A stretch of DNA of 23,979 nucleotides, taken from contig DILC01000033.1 of NCBI GenBank assembly GCA_002424865.1, positions 1 to 23,979 of the forward strand. The letters run 5' to 3'. This DNA comes from Rhodocyclaceae bacterium UBA5602. Lineage in GTDB: Bacteria; Pseudomonadota; Gammaproteobacteria; Burkholderiales; Rhodocyclaceae. Below the pieces are notes generated by a model that saw nothing but the letters and a program-made list of their open reading frames with translations, did not search any database and had not been told where the DNA came from. Positions 23,770 to 23,979 of the stretch are shown here, piece after piece. The first letter of the stretch is position 1, and each line of letters begins with the position of its first letter. Both the position numbers and the translations under genes were made by a program.

Positions 23770-23796
23770 GGGCAGGATTATTTTCTGCCCTTTTTT
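23770..23796 (+). terminator. Rho-independent terminator after the FKBP gene
   Basis: GGGCAG at 23770-23775 pairs with CTGCCC at 23785-23790 across a 9-base loop and is followed directly by six T. This is a textbook intrinsic terminator for plus-strand transcripts, most simply the GGDEF-EAL/FKBP unit. Confidence 0.8.
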
Positions 23797-23869
23797 GGGT
23801 CAGGGCATTCATGAATGCTTGTTTCATCGGCCTTGGCTTTTGCAGTGCCGTGTTGCCAGGAGTGACTTT

Positions 23870-23914
23870 TTAAAAAAAAGAATAAAAAAAACCCGATACC
23901 AAGGTATCGGGTTT
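23870..23914 (-). terminator. Rho-independent terminator for a minus-strand transcript entering from the right
   Basis: AAACCCGATACC at 23889-23900 pairs perfectly with GGTATCGGGTTT at 23903-23914, giving a 12-bp stem with a 2-base gap. On the minus strand it is followed by a long T-rich run (about 23891 down to 23871). On the plus strand only TTT follows. It therefore mainly ends transcription of a gene or RNA lying beyond the window on the minus strand. Confidence 0.75.
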
Positions 23915-23917
23915 AAA

Positions 23918-23936
23918 CCAGTCCATTGCGGACTGG
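23918..23936. other. Second hairpin next to the minus-strand terminator
   Basis: CCAGTCC/GGACTGG forms a 7-bp stem with a 5-base loop, only 3 bases from the terminator hairpin. To its right comes a purine-rich run with repeated ACGAAA and AACGAAA strings to the end of the window. Together they look like the structured 3' end of a transcript. Which RNA it belongs to cannot be seen. Confidence 0.5.
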
Positions 23937-23979
23937 AGGAGGAGACGGAACAAAAAACTAGAACGAAACTAAAACGAAA

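Larger units (their letters stand above)
23629..23979. other. Non-coding end region with terminators and palindromes
   Basis: I see no convincing gene in these 351 bases. They contain an AT hairpin (TGTTTTTT at 23683-23690 with AAAAAACA at 23701-23708), the palindrome CCCGTACGGG at 23739-23748 shared with the repeat at 20932-20947, a strong terminator at 23770-23796, a perfect 14-base palindrome GCATTCATGAATGC at 23805-23818, and two hairpins close to the window edge. A 64-codon open frame at 23679-23873 runs through these hairpins and looks spurious. Confidence 0.6.

Noticed and set aside
23679..23873. 64-codon open frame after the FKBP gene
   Set aside because: It runs through a strong terminator and several palindromes, has no ribosome site and an unremarkable translation.
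1..23979. Defence island, prophage or secondary-metabolite cluster
   Set aside because: Every long gene belongs to a recognised housekeeping or signalling family, and no integrase, nuclease, toxin or modular synthase is present.

Overview
The window reads as a chromosomal stretch of a betaproteobacterium, probably in or near the Nitrosomonadales. This placement is inferred from the proteins and gene order, not measured. The pointers are the tail of an N-type (alternate) F1Fo-ATPase operon, a yhdP / nitrilase / tldD operon divergent from glnE, an NnrS protein, and argJ coupled to a DUF4202 gene. I see no phage, transposase, CRISPR array, toxin-antitoxin pair, defence system, tRNA or rRNA. Most of the window is ordinary housekeeping DNA, and I found no convincing new multi-gene system.

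Layout. (1) 1-3114, plus strand: end of an N-ATPase operon with overlapping genes for subunit b (atpF), alpha (atpA) and gamma (atpG). The b subunit carries a C-terminal part that looks like ATP synthase delta. (2) 3108-4219, minus strand: an S4 RNA-binding protein (TTG start) coupled to the circularly permuted ribosome-assembly GTPase RbgA/YlqF, which converges on and overlaps the end of atpG. (3) 4220-5701: nnrS, a heme-copper membrane protein tied to nitric oxide response, preceded by a perfect palindrome that contains a TTG-N8-CAA core. (4) 5875-8514: DAHP synthase (aroG type, ligands C61/H268/E302/D326) followed after 3 bases by a TTG-started GT39 membrane glycosyltransferase. (5) 8515-8643: convergent junction with a 15-bp inverted repeat. 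(6) 8644-14992, minus strand: yhdP, a nitrilase-family amidase and tldD, packed as one operon. (7) 15047-17854: glnE, divergent from yhdP. (8) 17894-20719: argJ, a DUF4202 gene overlapping it, and a 3-hydroxyisobutyrate-dehydrogenase-family reductase. (9) 20720-20992: a gap with four hairpins in a row that resembles a dispersed GC-rich repeat. Part of its sequence reappears at the first bases of the window. (10) 20993-23628: a PAS-PAS-GGDEF-EAL cyclic-di-GMP protein and a small FKBP prolyl isomerase. (11) 23629-23979: non-coding, with a strong plus-strand terminator and, at the edge, a strong terminator facing the other way for a transcript that starts outside the window.

How the genes work together. 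glnE (control of glutamine synthetase), argJ (arginine synthesis) and aroG (aromatic amino acids) are core nitrogen and amino-acid metabolism. yhdP-nit-tldD combines envelope lipid transport with metabolite repair and peptide processing. S4-rbgA serves ribosome assembly. The N-ATPase is the accessory element. The observations most worth a second look are the b-delta architecture of the N-ATPase, the palindrome in front of nnrS, the argJ-DUF4202 coupling, and the hairpin-rich repeat that runs as open reading frame into the GGDEF-EAL gene.
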